From: Xanthomonas codiaei
GTDB taxonomy: Bacteria > Pseudomonadota > Gammaproteobacteria > Xanthomonadales > Xanthomonadaceae
Assembly: GCF_002939785.1 (NCBI RefSeq)
Contig: NZ_MDEC01000004.1
Coordinates: 1-64,000, forward strand
Direction of reading: 5' to 3'
Length of the DNA: 64,000 nucleotides
Below the pieces are notes generated by a model, which saw nothing but the letters and a program-made list of their open reading frames with translations, made no database searches and had not been told where the DNA came from. Below, piece after piece: positions 27,871 through 35,902 of the stretch (its first letter is position 1; the number at the start of each line of letters is the position of its first letter). The position numbers and the translations under genes were made by a program.

Positions 27871-28557
27871 CTACGCTGATGCAATGGTACGTAGACGCTG
27901 AAGCACAACGCTTGCGCGCGCCGGTTCGGCGACCAATCCCGGCAACGCGTTCACAAACGCCGGGTTATCCACTAGCCCCACGAACACGTCGGCCACCCAC
28001 TGCCGAAGATCTACATGCTCCACGGCAAGCTCTTCCACCAGCTCGGCCCGGCCATCGACGACATTGAGGACATCCTCCAGGTCGTGACTGGAAAGGAAGT
28101 CGCTGTTACCCCGGGTAGCGAAGGCTTCGAGCTTGGTCGCAACGAATGCTGTCGCTGTCACCAGGCGGATGGACAGGCGATCGCTCAAGGCCACAACTTG
28201 GGCCGTCTCTACCGCATGGGCGTACCAGCGGTTGGAGAAGCCAAGCACGCCGGCATCCACCGGCATCAGGTCGAAGACGACGCCCGACGCTTCGTGTACC
28301 CAGCGGCAGACAACACCGCTGCGCATCTCGCGCGCAAAGCCCTGCGATTCCACGCGCGCCTCGATACCGCGGAACCGGGCCCAATCAAGATTGACCACCG
28401 CATCGACGTCATGGGTGGCGCGGACGCTTTCCGCCAATGGATCGGATACCAGCAGTCCAACAACTGCCCCGCCAAGAAATACTACGTGGTCGCAAAGTTC
28501 GCCCAGTGCATCTGCAATCACCAGCAGATGCGGCAAATTGGGATCATCAGAGCGCAT
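27871..28557 (-). CDS. Nucleotidyltransferase-fold protein (AbiEii-like toxin candidate)
   Basis: A 228-residue protein from MRSDDPNLPHLLVIADALGE. The nucleotidyltransferase core is visible as VFLGGAVVGLLVSDP (the GG motif) and RATHDVDAVVNLDW (the DxD acids). A third acid may be in VVFDLMPVDAG. Then come TATAFVATKLEAFATRG and SSHDLEDVLNVVDGR, as in AbiEii/MenT-related proteins. Its start overlaps the end of the upstream winged-helix gene by eleven bases. A regulator followed by a nucleotidyltransferase matches type IV toxin-antitoxin/abortive-infection layouts. It may modify tRNA or another nucleic acid. Confidence 0.75.
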   Translation of the reverse strand: MRSDDPNLPHLLVIADALGELCDHVVFLGGAVVGLLVSDPLAESVRATHDVDAVVNLDWARFRGIEARVESQGFAREMRSGVVCRWVHEASGVVFDLMPVDAGVLGFSNRWYAHAVETAQVVALSDRLSIRLVTATAFVATKLEAFATRGNSDFLSSHDLEDVLNVVDGRAELVEELAVEHVDLRQWVADVFVGLVDNPAFVNALPGLVAEPARASVVLQRLRTIASA

Positions 28558-29122
28558 CGCCAAGCCCCAGCAATTGTTTGAGATAGCGCGCTGCCAGCGC
28601 GCGCTCGCGGGCGCGCCCGCTGCGCAGGGCGTCCTGCAGCGCCAGCAATTGGTGCAAGGCAGGGTCGGCCAGTGCAGCGTTGGGCGCACCGGCCGACAAC
28701 GGCGACAAGCTGGGGCCTTTGGCTGTGCCCTGCGCGCTTGGCCACACCGGTGCATCCCCTGGGGAGCTGGAAATGGCAATGGACAGTGGGGGCACGCCAA
28801 AGGCCGTAGGAATGCCACGGCTTAGCGGTCCGACGACCGCAGGAAAGGCATAGCGCACGCCGTGAACCGCAAACTCGTGCAGGGCCGTGCGCACCGTCTC
28901 CCACTCGCCGCGGCTTTTTTCCAGCGCCAAGCCGGATGCCACCGCGCGCTTGACGCTGCGATGCACCTGCGAAGCGCTCATGCCCAGCGCTTCTCCAAGG
29001 GAGGCGTAGGTCCAGGCTCGGCTGGCCTGGGCGACCTGCTTGTACAGCACCACCAGATCCTGGGGCTTCAGTTCCACAGCCAAGCCCGCCTTATTCCATA
29101 TTCCGGAATATGGAATATCCAT
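28547..29122 (-). CDS. Winged-helix regulator, putative antitoxin for the nucleotidyltransferase
   Basis: A protein of up to 191 residues. Near the N-terminus it has a helix-turn-helix: LKPQDLVVLYKQVAQASRAW, then ASLGEALGMSASQVHRSVKR. The C-terminus ends in a helical LLALQDALRSGRARERALAA segment. The ATG at 29122 would put a perfect 24-bp palindrome (29093-29116) inside codons 3-10. A GTG at 29077, preceded by AAGG, gives a start just before LKPQDL and would leave the palindrome upstream as an operator, which seems more natural. It probably represses its own operon and neutralises or controls the downstream nucleotidyltransferase. Confidence 0.7.
   Translation of the reverse strand: MDIPYSGIWNKAGLAVELKPQDLVVLYKQVAQASRAWTYASLGEALGMSASQVHRSVKRAVASGLALEKSRGEWETVRTALHEFAVHGVRYAFPAVVGPLSRGIPTAFGVPPLSIAISSSPGDAPVWPSAQGTAKGPSLSPLSAGAPNAALADPALHQLLALQDALRSGRARERALAARYLKQLLGLGDAL
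29093..29116. promoter_or_regulatory. Perfect 24-bp palindrome, likely autoregulatory operator
   Basis: The half-site ATTCCATATTCC is followed directly by its exact reverse complement, with no mismatch and no spacer. It overlaps the annotated 5' end of the winged-helix gene, 16 bases before the alternative GTG start. A helix-turn-helix dimer encoded by that gene is the obvious candidate binder. Confidence 0.75.
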
Positions 29123-29207
29123 CGAAACGACCTGTTTTGGCAAGTGTGCGTATTCAAAAAGCGAACCCGAGCCCAGATCTATCGCCCAAGGTGGGCAACG
29201 GACGACC

Positions 29208-30872
29208 TTACCCAATACTCCGGGGTTTGACTGCCTCTTCCTGCGCCACCGATCTTTCCAGCGCTTGGCTCTGCGCTTGCGCCAACGTACGCGCATCGAG
29301 CTCTTGCAGCCTTGCCAGTGACTGCTCCACCGGCGTATTGACTGCAACGTGAGTGGGCATGCTGGCGCGCAGATGGGCCGGGTTGCTGGGTTCGCCCTGT
29401 ACCACGAACACGGTGGCGCCGGCCGCTGCACGCGGAGTCTGGTTGCTCAGCATTACGTGGTCGATCCGCTCGAGCCCATGCTCCTTCGCCAGGTGGGCCA
29501 GGCTGGCGCTCATCCGCTCGCTGTGCGCATCGCTGGCGCGGCCCATGCTGGCATCCAACCGGCCAACCAGGGCGCTGGCCTGTGCATGCAACGGATGAGG
29601 CGCGGGTTGGGCGTCTTCTGCGTCTGCCTGTCGCGGCCTCCCAGGCACAGGCGCGGCAGGCCCGCCGTTCTGCCGCTGCGGCTGGGCCGGCGGATGCCCC
29701 CGCTCCTCCTGCCCTGGCTGTGCCCCTTCATTTCCTCGCCCTTGGTCCTGTTGCTGCTCCCGCACCGGACCGGGTGTAGTGCTGGTCAGCACGTATTGCC
29801 AGCGCGTCTGCGCTGGGTTGCCTTGAACCGCATTCAAAAATGCATCGTAGTCGTCCGCGTGGATCGTCTGGCAACCGGCTGAATCCGTACTGCCACGTGA
29901 TCCGCGATGGATCTTGAACGTATCGTTGAGATCCTGCGTGCCGTTGACATCGGCCTGGTCGAACCAGCCATCGGCGTTGCTGTCCCGCTGCACCATGCCG
30001 CGCCCCGCGGCGACCGCGGCCTGGGTCGGCCTCAGCGCGCTGTCCATGGTCCCTGCCAGCAAGGGATTGGGATGCTGCGCACTCTGCATTTCGATCGTGC
30101 CTTCGCGCAGACGTCCAAGGTCACGCACACCGTCCGCGTTGACATCGTCGCCTTCGATCTTGCGAGGCCGCGTAATGCTTTCAAATCCTGGAGATGGATC
30201 GAATCTACGGTCCTCGCGGCCGCCTTCGCCCAGCGGCCTGGCTCCCGTATTGCCGGCATGGTGGTCGTATTGCGCAGTTGGCTCGGTATTGGCGCGATTA
30301 GACTCGACCACATGCGCGGTGCCGTCCGCATCCTTCCACAGAACAATCAGACGATCGTTGTAGACGCCGCTGCCGCCGCGCGACTCGTCGCGCGCAGTGG
30401 CCGGGTTGTCTGCCCGCCGCTGGGTTGGATGGGCCGAATCCTCCATCGCGTCGAGCGTGGAGTTCTCTTGACGTAACCCAAGGATCACCCGTTGCCCTGG
30501 CGTTGCCAGCGCTTGATCCGCTGCCGCGTTGCCACGCGCCTGCGCGATGCTCGCGTAGACGTCGTACTTCTGGCTGTCGGCCAGTGCGGCCATCTCATCT
30601 TCGGACGGAAACCGCGGCGCCGTGGTCTGGGTGCCTTGCAACCGCTGTAGCGCTGCAGCAACACCTGGTGCCTGCGAGCGCTCTGCACCGGCGGCGATAC
30701 CGCGCTGCACCTGGGTGCCGACATAACGATCCAAGCTTTCTTGTACGACCTCTGGCTGCCCCTGCCGATGTCGTTCCAGCAATGCCACGGCATCTGCCGG
30801 ACGGTTGGCGTTGAACAGCGCCACAACGTCGTCTGCGTTTGCTTTGATATCGAACTCTATGCCCCGTGCCAT
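29208..30872 (-). CDS. X-T4SS effector with XVIPCD, EF-hand-like loops and an SxGC motif
   Basis: A 554-residue secreted antibacterial effector candidate. Residues from about 428 form the XVIPCD recruited by VirD4: SERMSASLAHLAKEHGLERI, HVMLSNQTPR, TVFVVQGEPSNPAHLRASM and NTPVEQSLARLQ, then a Gln-rich tail. A Pro/Gln-rich linker precedes it (about 368-427). Two EF-hand-like loops are DVNADGVRD (243-251) and DSNADGWFD (297-305). Between 318 and 340, TFKIHRGSRGSTDSAGCQTI resembles the His...SxGC active site of L,D-transpeptidase-like peptidoglycan enzymes, suggesting cell-wall attack. It follows two lipoprotein genes on the same strand, 20 bases after the nearer one. Confidence 0.85.
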   Translation of the reverse strand: MARGIEFDIKANADDVVALFNANRPADAVALLERHRQGQPEVVQESLDRYVGTQVQRGIAAGAERSQAPGVAAALQRLQGTQTTAPRFPSEDEMAALADSQKYDVYASIAQARGNAAADQALATPGQRVILGLRQENSTLDAMEDSAHPTQRRADNPATARDESRGGSGVYNDRLIVLWKDADGTAHVVESNRANTEPTAQYDHHAGNTGARPLGEGGREDRRFDPSPGFESITRPRKIEGDDVNADGVRDLGRLREGTIEMQSAQHPNPLLAGTMDSALRPTQAAVAAGRGMVQRDSNADGWFDQADVNGTQDLNDTFKIHRGSRGSTDSAGCQTIHADDYDAFLNAVQGNPAQTRWQYVLTSTTPGPVREQQQDQGRGNEGAQPGQEERGHPPAQPQRQNGGPAAPVPGRPRQADAEDAQPAPHPLHAQASALVGRLDASMGRASDAHSERMSASLAHLAKEHGLERIDHVMLSNQTPRAAAGATVFVVQGEPSNPAHLRASMPTHVAVNTPVEQSLARLQELDARTLAQAQSQALERSVAQEEAVKPRSIG

Positions 30873-30892
30873 CTGTGCTCTCCCTGCATGGA

Positions 30893-31810
30893 TTAAGGAG
30901 TTACAAAGCGATCGCCACTGCTATCCAGCGCGCTGGAACAGGCAGGCTTTCCTTCAGCCACCGCCCTGCACGGCCATCGCGAGCGATCAACCTTGTCCTT
31001 CAATTCGAAGCGCTGCCCGGCCCAGACCAGAAACCCGAAATGCAGATACGCCCAGTCGTTGTAATAGCGCGGGTCATCGGCAAGCGGTGCATCGGGATCC
31101 GACTCGATGACCCAACGCAACACGGGAACTTCCCACAGGCGCGAAACATCCAGAATGGGAACCGGCTCGGCATAGGCTTGATAGCGCCGAACCTCCTCTT
31201 CCGACAATGTGGGCGCAGCTGGCAACACCTCTCCACTGACATCTACCAGCCGGCCTTGCCCTTCGAACCGGAACGCACGGACTCCCCCCGAATCCTTGCA
31301 GTCAATGGCCTGGTCGGTGCACGTCACACCGCCGACCAAGTAAACGGTGTTGCTTGGTTCACGCGACTCGAACGAGCGCACCCAGAACGTGTTGGTCGCC
31401 AACGTGAAATCTGCGCGTGCGCCCAGCCCGGGCGAAGCAACATACGCGGCATTCTTCAAGGCCTCCATACGTGCCTCGGGGGTAACCCTCATATCAGACG
31501 ATGGGAGCGACAGAATGACCTCGGCCAGCGGACGCGGCGCAGGGCCGATGCATTCGTCGGCAGGCAACAACGTGCTGCGACCGGAAGAGCTTCGCTGCGA
31601 CCGGGTTGAACAGGTTGCTCCCATGCCTTGCTCCAGCGCGAAGCGCTTCCAAGGTTTTGGGGAAGGCGACGGCACCGCCGGATAGGCATTCTCGGCGGCA
31701 GAGGCCGTCGCACGGGGCCGGGGTGCCGAGCGGGCGCTGTCTTGAGCGCAGCCAGCTGCAATGATGAACACGGCCCCCACAACCAGTCCATTCAAGTGGC
31801 GATGCTGCAT
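30893..31810 (-). CDS. Lipoprotein, putative immunity factor for the adjacent effector
   Basis: A 305-residue lipoprotein: LNGLVVGAVFIIAAGC ends in a lipobox with cysteine at residue 21, followed by a Pro/Ala/Ser-rich tether. The body includes FALEQGMGATCSTRSQR, AAYVASPGLGARADFTLATN, WVRSFESREPSNTVYLVGGV and YNDWAYLHFGFLVWAGQRFE. It is paralogous along most of its length to the next upstream gene. The effector gene begins 20 bases after its stop. In X-T4SS loci a periplasmic lipoprotein beside an XVIPCD effector normally protects the producer, so immunity is the likely role. No enzyme motif is seen. Confidence 0.78.
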   Translation of the reverse strand: MQHRHLNGLVVGAVFIIAAGCAQDSARSAPRPRATASAAENAYPAVPSPSPKPWKRFALEQGMGATCSTRSQRSSSGRSTLLPADECIGPAPRPLAEVILSLPSSDMRVTPEARMEALKNAAYVASPGLGARADFTLATNTFWVRSFESREPSNTVYLVGGVTCTDQAIDCKDSGGVRAFRFEGQGRLVDVSGEVLPAAPTLSEEEVRRYQAYAEPVPILDVSRLWEVPVLRWVIESDPDAPLADDPRYYNDWAYLHFGFLVWAGQRFELKDKVDRSRWPCRAVAEGKPACSSALDSSGDRFVTP

Positions 31811-31976
31811 GCTCTGCTCCGTCTGGATGGCCTAGGTCAGGATCGACTGACTTTTGCCAGGCCACGTCTTTTTGCTTTGTCGCACCGGTTACTGCTCTGG
31901 CTTGGTGCGACCTGCGCGTGAAGAACTCACCTTATGCCGCACGCCATGGATTGGCAATCTGCGTTGCCACACTGCG

Positions 31977-32899
31977 TTACCGGGCAAGGAAGCGGTCCTC
32001 ACCATCCGGATAATCCGCACATGCCGGCTCGCCTTTGCGCTGCTGGCGGCACGGCCACTGCGCTCTAGGGACCCGTTCCACAAGCTCGAAGCGCTCGCCT
32101 GTCCACCGAAGAAAACCAAAATGGGCGTAAGACCCGACGCGCTTCGGATCATCGATGGCCACTGGCTGGTCGGGATCGAACTCCATCAGCCATCGCATTG
32201 TCGGCGCCACGGGTAGCTTGTCGTCGAACAGAAAAAGCTCCGAGCCGCCGTGTTCGTTCTGCCGGGCAACATCTTCTGCAGTCAGGCTAGGCGCTGGCGG
32301 AAACACCGCTGCACTGACATCGCGTGTGGTGCCGTCCTTGGTGACGCGATACGCCTTTCGCCCTTTGCCCGATTGGCACGCGAGGCCAGCTTCGCCCGCG
32401 CCACATTTCACCGACCAGACCAAGTACACCGTTTTGTAGGGATCCGCACTTTCAAACGAACGGATTGTCAGATCACCCGCAACCACGGTGAAGTCCGCGC
32501 GCCGTCCCAGGCCGGGTGCAGCCACGTACACGGCGTCGCGCAGGCTCGCTTCGCGCGCTTGCGGCGAGGCATCGACCGCATCCGCAGGCAGGGCAAGCAA
32601 TGCAGCCGCCATGTGCGCAGGTGCCGGGCCTTTGCAAAACCCGTCCCTGAGCAAAGGCGCAGGCGAGGAGCCCTGTGATTGCGTACGGTCCACACAGACG
32701 GCGCCCATCTGCCGTTCCAGTTTGAAGGACACCCAAGGCGACGGCGTGGCAGTAGGCGCCCGAGGAAAAGACGTTGCTTCGTGTGCACCACTTGGAGGTT
32801 TTGCGGCAGCCTGTCCATCGAAAGCCGTGCGCACCCAAGCGTCATGATGGGCACCAGCGCGGTTGCCAAGATGCACTGCGTCAGCTTCTTCACGGGCAT
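31977..32899 (-). pseudogene. Lipoprotein immunity paralogue, frameshifted after the lipobox
   Basis: The body (MGAVCVDRTQ, DAVYVAAPGLGRRADFTVVA, IRSFESADPYKTVYLVWSVK, YAHFGFLRWTGERFELVERV) is a paralogue of the lipoprotein at 30893-31810. A good signal peptide, MPVKKLTQCILATALVPIMT then LGCA, starts at 32899 but in another frame. It loses the body just after the lipobox cysteine (32831-32833). The span is 923 bases, one short of a multiple of three, consistent with a one-base deletion near 32800-32830. Starting instead at 32876 restores the frame but gives no signal peptide. The gene is therefore either broken or carries a sequencing error. Confidence 0.75.
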
Positions 32900-33381
32900 C
32901 CTTGAACGGAGAAGACGAATGCCCCGGACTGTGGCCACATGAGGAGGCTTGGTCAAGTGACTGATCGCAGACGAAACCGGTTCAGTGGCGCTCCTATGTG
33001 ACCGAAATAAGCGCTGCATCCCGCAATGCTGCCATCTACTAGGATTCAGCGCGAGCGTCCGGGTTGGACAGTAATTCGGTTAGTTTGAAACGCTCAACCG
33101 ACACGCTGCGTGCGGCTTCATGTGATCACCGGCATTGCACAAGGAGGTTGAAGTGGCCTGTGTTAAAGCCAGCCTAGAACATGGATGGGCCACAAGCGCG
33201 GCCCTGCCCTCTTGCTGATTCGCCGCACCAGTCATCCAGCGACAACTTCGCCTGAGAGACCGCAGATCACTACCGTCTCATAGCACCTGCCGATTGACTG
33301 TACCGTGTAGCGGAAAGCGCACCTCTATTAACGAGTAGGTGCGCTCACACCACCGCAAGCCCTCTGCCCCGCCCGCCCTGC
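32900..33381. other. Intergenic region with one hairpin
   Basis: No gene is supported in these 482 bases. At 33316-33345, agcgcacct and aggtgcgct form a perfect nine-base stem with a twelve-base loop, possibly ending transcription from the bdcR side. The rest shows no structure I can name. Confidence 0.45.
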
Positions 33382-33972
33382 CTATCCCCGCAGCGCCACC
33401 CGAAGCGCCTCCCCCGCCAACCGCGCACTCGCCAACAGACGCTCCAGGCTCTGCCCATGCCGGGCGCTGGCGGACAGCCCGGCCATGGTGGTGCTGACGA
33501 AATCGGCCAGCCGGTCTGCGTCGTGCGGGCACTGCTTGGCGATGTGGGAGCGGATCAACTCCTGGGCGGCGACATGAAAGCCGCAGGCGGCCTCGCGCGC
33601 CTGCGGGTCGTTGCTGCGCGTGCCTTCCAGCACCAGGCAGCCGGTGGCAGCGGGGTCTGCGGCATAGCAGCGGGCGGCCTGCTCCAGTACGTCGGCCAGT
33701 GCGTCGGCCAGCGGGCGGGCGGTGTCCAGGAGTTGCGGCAGCGGGATGGCCCCAGTCTGCGCGTAGCGGTCGAGGATGCGCGCATACAGGCCGGCCTTGC
33801 TGCCGAAGGCGGCGTAGAAACTGGGCGGGTTGATGCCCAGCGCCTGGGTGAGGTCGGCCACGCTCAGTGCGTCGTAGCCGCGCGCATGAAACAGCTGCTG
33901 CGCGGTGGCGACCGCTTGGTCCGGGTCGAATGCGCGCGGCCGGCCGCGGGCCCGGGGGGTTTCTGTAGTCAT
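33382..33972 (-). CDS. bdcR: TetR-family repressor of bdcA
   Basis: A 196-residue TetR regulator. Its DNA-binding domain shows AFDPDQAVATAQQLFHARGY, DALSVADLTQALGINPPSFY and AAFGSKAGLYARILDRYAQT. The C-terminal domain is of the TetR_C type with CLVLEGTRSNDPQAREAACG. It is divergent from bdcA, with 71 bases between starts, the same arrangement as E. coli bdcR/bdcA, where BdcR represses the dispersal gene. The very close bdcA match makes this assignment secure in context. Confidence 0.85.
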   Translation of the reverse strand: MTTETPRARGRPRAFDPDQAVATAQQLFHARGYDALSVADLTQALGINPPSFYAAFGSKAGLYARILDRYAQTGAIPLPQLLDTARPLADALADVLEQAARCYAADPAATGCLVLEGTRSNDPQAREAACGFHVAAQELIRSHIAKQCPHDADRLADFVSTTMAGLSASARHGQSLERLLASARLAGEALRVALRG

Positions 33973-34008
33973 ATTTACAAAATCCTTGACGGCAGACGAA
34001 ATCTATTA

Positions 34009-34024
34009 TGTATTAATCGCTACA
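34009..34024. promoter_or_regulatory. Putative BdcR operator/divergent promoter
   Basis: TGTA (34009-34012) and TACA (34021-34024) flank an eight-base core in an AT-rich stretch between the divergent bdcR and bdcA genes. The position suits a repressor site over the bdcA promoter. Symmetry is short, so this is tentative. Confidence 0.4.
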
Positions 34025-34043
34025 TTAATTGCGAGGTGAGTGC

Positions 34044-34757
34044 ATGTCAGCGTTCAAAAATAAGTCGGTGTTGGTGCTTGGTGGCAGCCGGGGGATTGGG
34101 GCCGCCATCGTGCGGCGCTTCGTGGCCGAGGGCGCGCGGGTGACGTTTACCTATGCCGGTTCTGCCGAGGCGGCGCAGCGCCTGGCCAGCGACACCGGCA
34201 GCACCGCGGTGCTGGCCGACAGCGCCGACCGCGATGCGGTTATCGACACGGTGCGCCGCAGCGGGCCGCTGGATGTGCTGGTGGTCAACTCCGGCATCGC
34301 CTTGTTCGGCGATGCGCTGGACCAGGATCCCGACGCGGTGGACCGGCTGTTCCGCATCAACGTGCACGCGCCCTACCACGCGGCCGTGGAGGCGGCGCGG
34401 CAGATGCCGTCCGGCGGCCGCATCATCGTGATCGGCTCGGTCAACGGCGACCGCATGCCGCTGCCCGGCATGGCGTCCTACGCGCTGAGCAAATCCGCGC
34501 TACAGGGGCTGGCCCGCGGGCTGGCCCGCGACTTCGGGCCGCGCGGCATCACCATCAACGTGGTGCAACCGGGCCCGATCGATACCGACGCCAACCCGGA
34601 AAACGGGCCGATGAAAGACCTGATGCACAGCTTCATGGCGATCAAACGTCACGGCCGCGCCGAGGAAGTGGCCGGCATGGTGGCTTGGCTGGCCGGCCCG
34701 GAAGCGAGCTTTGTCACCGGGGCGATGCATACGATCGACGGTGCGTTTGGGGCATGA
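34044..34757 (+). CDS. bdcA: SDR-family c-di-GMP-binding biofilm-dispersal protein
   Basis: A 237-residue short-chain dehydrogenase-like protein starting MSAFKNKSVLVLGGSRGIGA, preceded by GCGAGGTGAG. NAD(P) motif: GGSRGIGAAIVRRF. Catalytic residues: Ser in IVIGSVNGDRMPLPG and the YALSK pair. The sequence is strikingly close to E. coli BdcA (ARGLARDFGPRGITINVVQP and EASFVTGAMHTIDGAFGA look almost identical). BdcA binds c-di-GMP and promotes biofilm dispersal in E. coli. The next-door TetR gene is the bdcR counterpart. Oxidoreductase activity cannot be excluded, since the SDR catalytic residues are present. Confidence 0.9.
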   Translation: MSAFKNKSVLVLGGSRGIGAAIVRRFVAEGARVTFTYAGSAEAAQRLASDTGSTAVLADSADRDAVIDTVRRSGPLDVLVVNSGIALFGDALDQDPDAVDRLFRINVHAPYHAAVEAARQMPSGGRIIVIGSVNGDRMPLPGMASYALSKSALQGLARGLARDFGPRGITINVVQPGPIDTDANPENGPMKDLMHSFMAIKRHGRAEEVAGMVAWLAGPEASFVTGAMHTIDGAFGA

Positions 34758-35016
34758 CGCAGCGACGTCTGTATTGAGGGCACGGCAGCTCGACACGTCG
34801 CGCGATGGGAGGCGACAAACGCCCTCCATCAGCCTACATGGCGAACTGCCGTTGCACGGCCAGCCTGATGGTCTGCCCGCATATCCTGCTGTCAATGCGT
34901 GGTCGCACTCCCACGCCGTGCGGCGCATGGCAAAGGCAATCGCTGGCCGGGCCCTTGCTGTCGCGTTGATCTTGATTTGCCTATAGTTCGCGACGAACCC
35001 TGCAATGGATTGACCA

Positions 35017-35880
35017 ATGCATCTGATGTTATCCGGCCGGTGCCTGGCCCTTGCACTCGCCGTGGCTGTCACCGGCAGTGCGTGTGCACGGACGCCGTCA
35101 CCCGACCAAAAAAGGACTTCCCCCATGCCAGACAACGTCATCACCGGCCGCACCATCAACGGCCACACCTATTCGGACGCTCCGGTTGACGTAAAGCTGG
35201 GGCCTAACACCTTCCGCATCCCCGCCAACTACCTGGACAGCCAGATTGCACCGTGGCCGGGCGAAGGCGTCACGCTTGTCATCGAATGGCCAGATATGAC
35301 TCCCACCCCGCCCGGGGCACGGGCCAACCCGCGCACGAATGATTTCCGGAAAGAAATTTCCGTATCGATCGACTACATCGACCGCGCCCCCATCGAAACA
35401 TCGCTGGAGAGGCTGTCGTCCAACGAGGCCATCACTGAAGACGGTTCGGTGGAACGCCGAGATCCAAGAGATCGCCTGGACTTACGCATTGCCCAAACCG
35501 AGACCATGGGGCTAATGCTATACACCATCGACGAAGCAAAGATGGCAGGGTTTTCGAAAGAATACGAAGCACGCTATGGCAAACCACCAACACGTAACCC
35601 CGGCTACGAAGACGATTGGTATGTCGCGCGCGGACCAAAGGGCAACCTGACGACATTTATCAAATGCGACAGCAAGAAGTTTCGAGGAGATGGCGTGCGC
35701 CTGGAGGGTGACCAGGTCATCAATGAGGATGGCGCAGTTTCCGCCGGTTGCTTTCATTATTTCTCGGATATCGAGAATAAGCTGTCAATCAGGTTGACCT
35801 ACAAAAGAGCGTTCCTGAAGGATTGGAAGCGCATGGAAGACGCAGTACGGGATGTACTGGCGCGAACCAAACTGCAGTAA
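35017..35880 (+). CDS. Lipoprotein, putative immunity factor for the downstream effector
   Basis: A 287-residue protein with signal peptide LSGRCLALALAVAVTGSAC; the cysteine at residue 23 fits a lipobox. The mature body contains VDVKLGPNTFRIPANYLDSQ, EGVTLVIEWPDMTP, GLMLYTIDEAKMAGFSKEY and GCFHYFSDIENKLSIRLTYK. It is not related to the lipoproteins at 30893-32899. Base composition falls toward the 3' half. Its stop is 22 bases before the XVIPCD effector, implying cotranscription, and placement before the effector suggests periplasmic immunity. It resembles Tli-type immunity proteins in general pattern, but I cannot confirm the family. Confidence 0.72.
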   Translation: MHLMLSGRCLALALAVAVTGSACARTPSPDQKRTSPMPDNVITGRTINGHTYSDAPVDVKLGPNTFRIPANYLDSQIAPWPGEGVTLVIEWPDMTPTPPGARANPRTNDFRKEISVSIDYIDRAPIETSLERLSSNEAITEDGSVERRDPRDRLDLRIAQTETMGLMLYTIDEAKMAGFSKEYEARYGKPPTRNPGYEDDWYVARGPKGNLTTFIKCDSKKFRGDGVRLEGDQVINEDGAVSAGCFHYFSDIENKLSIRLTYKRAFLKDWKRMEDAVRDVLARTKLQ

Positions 35881-35902
35881 TCCGCCCATTATAGGAGTGA
35901 TC

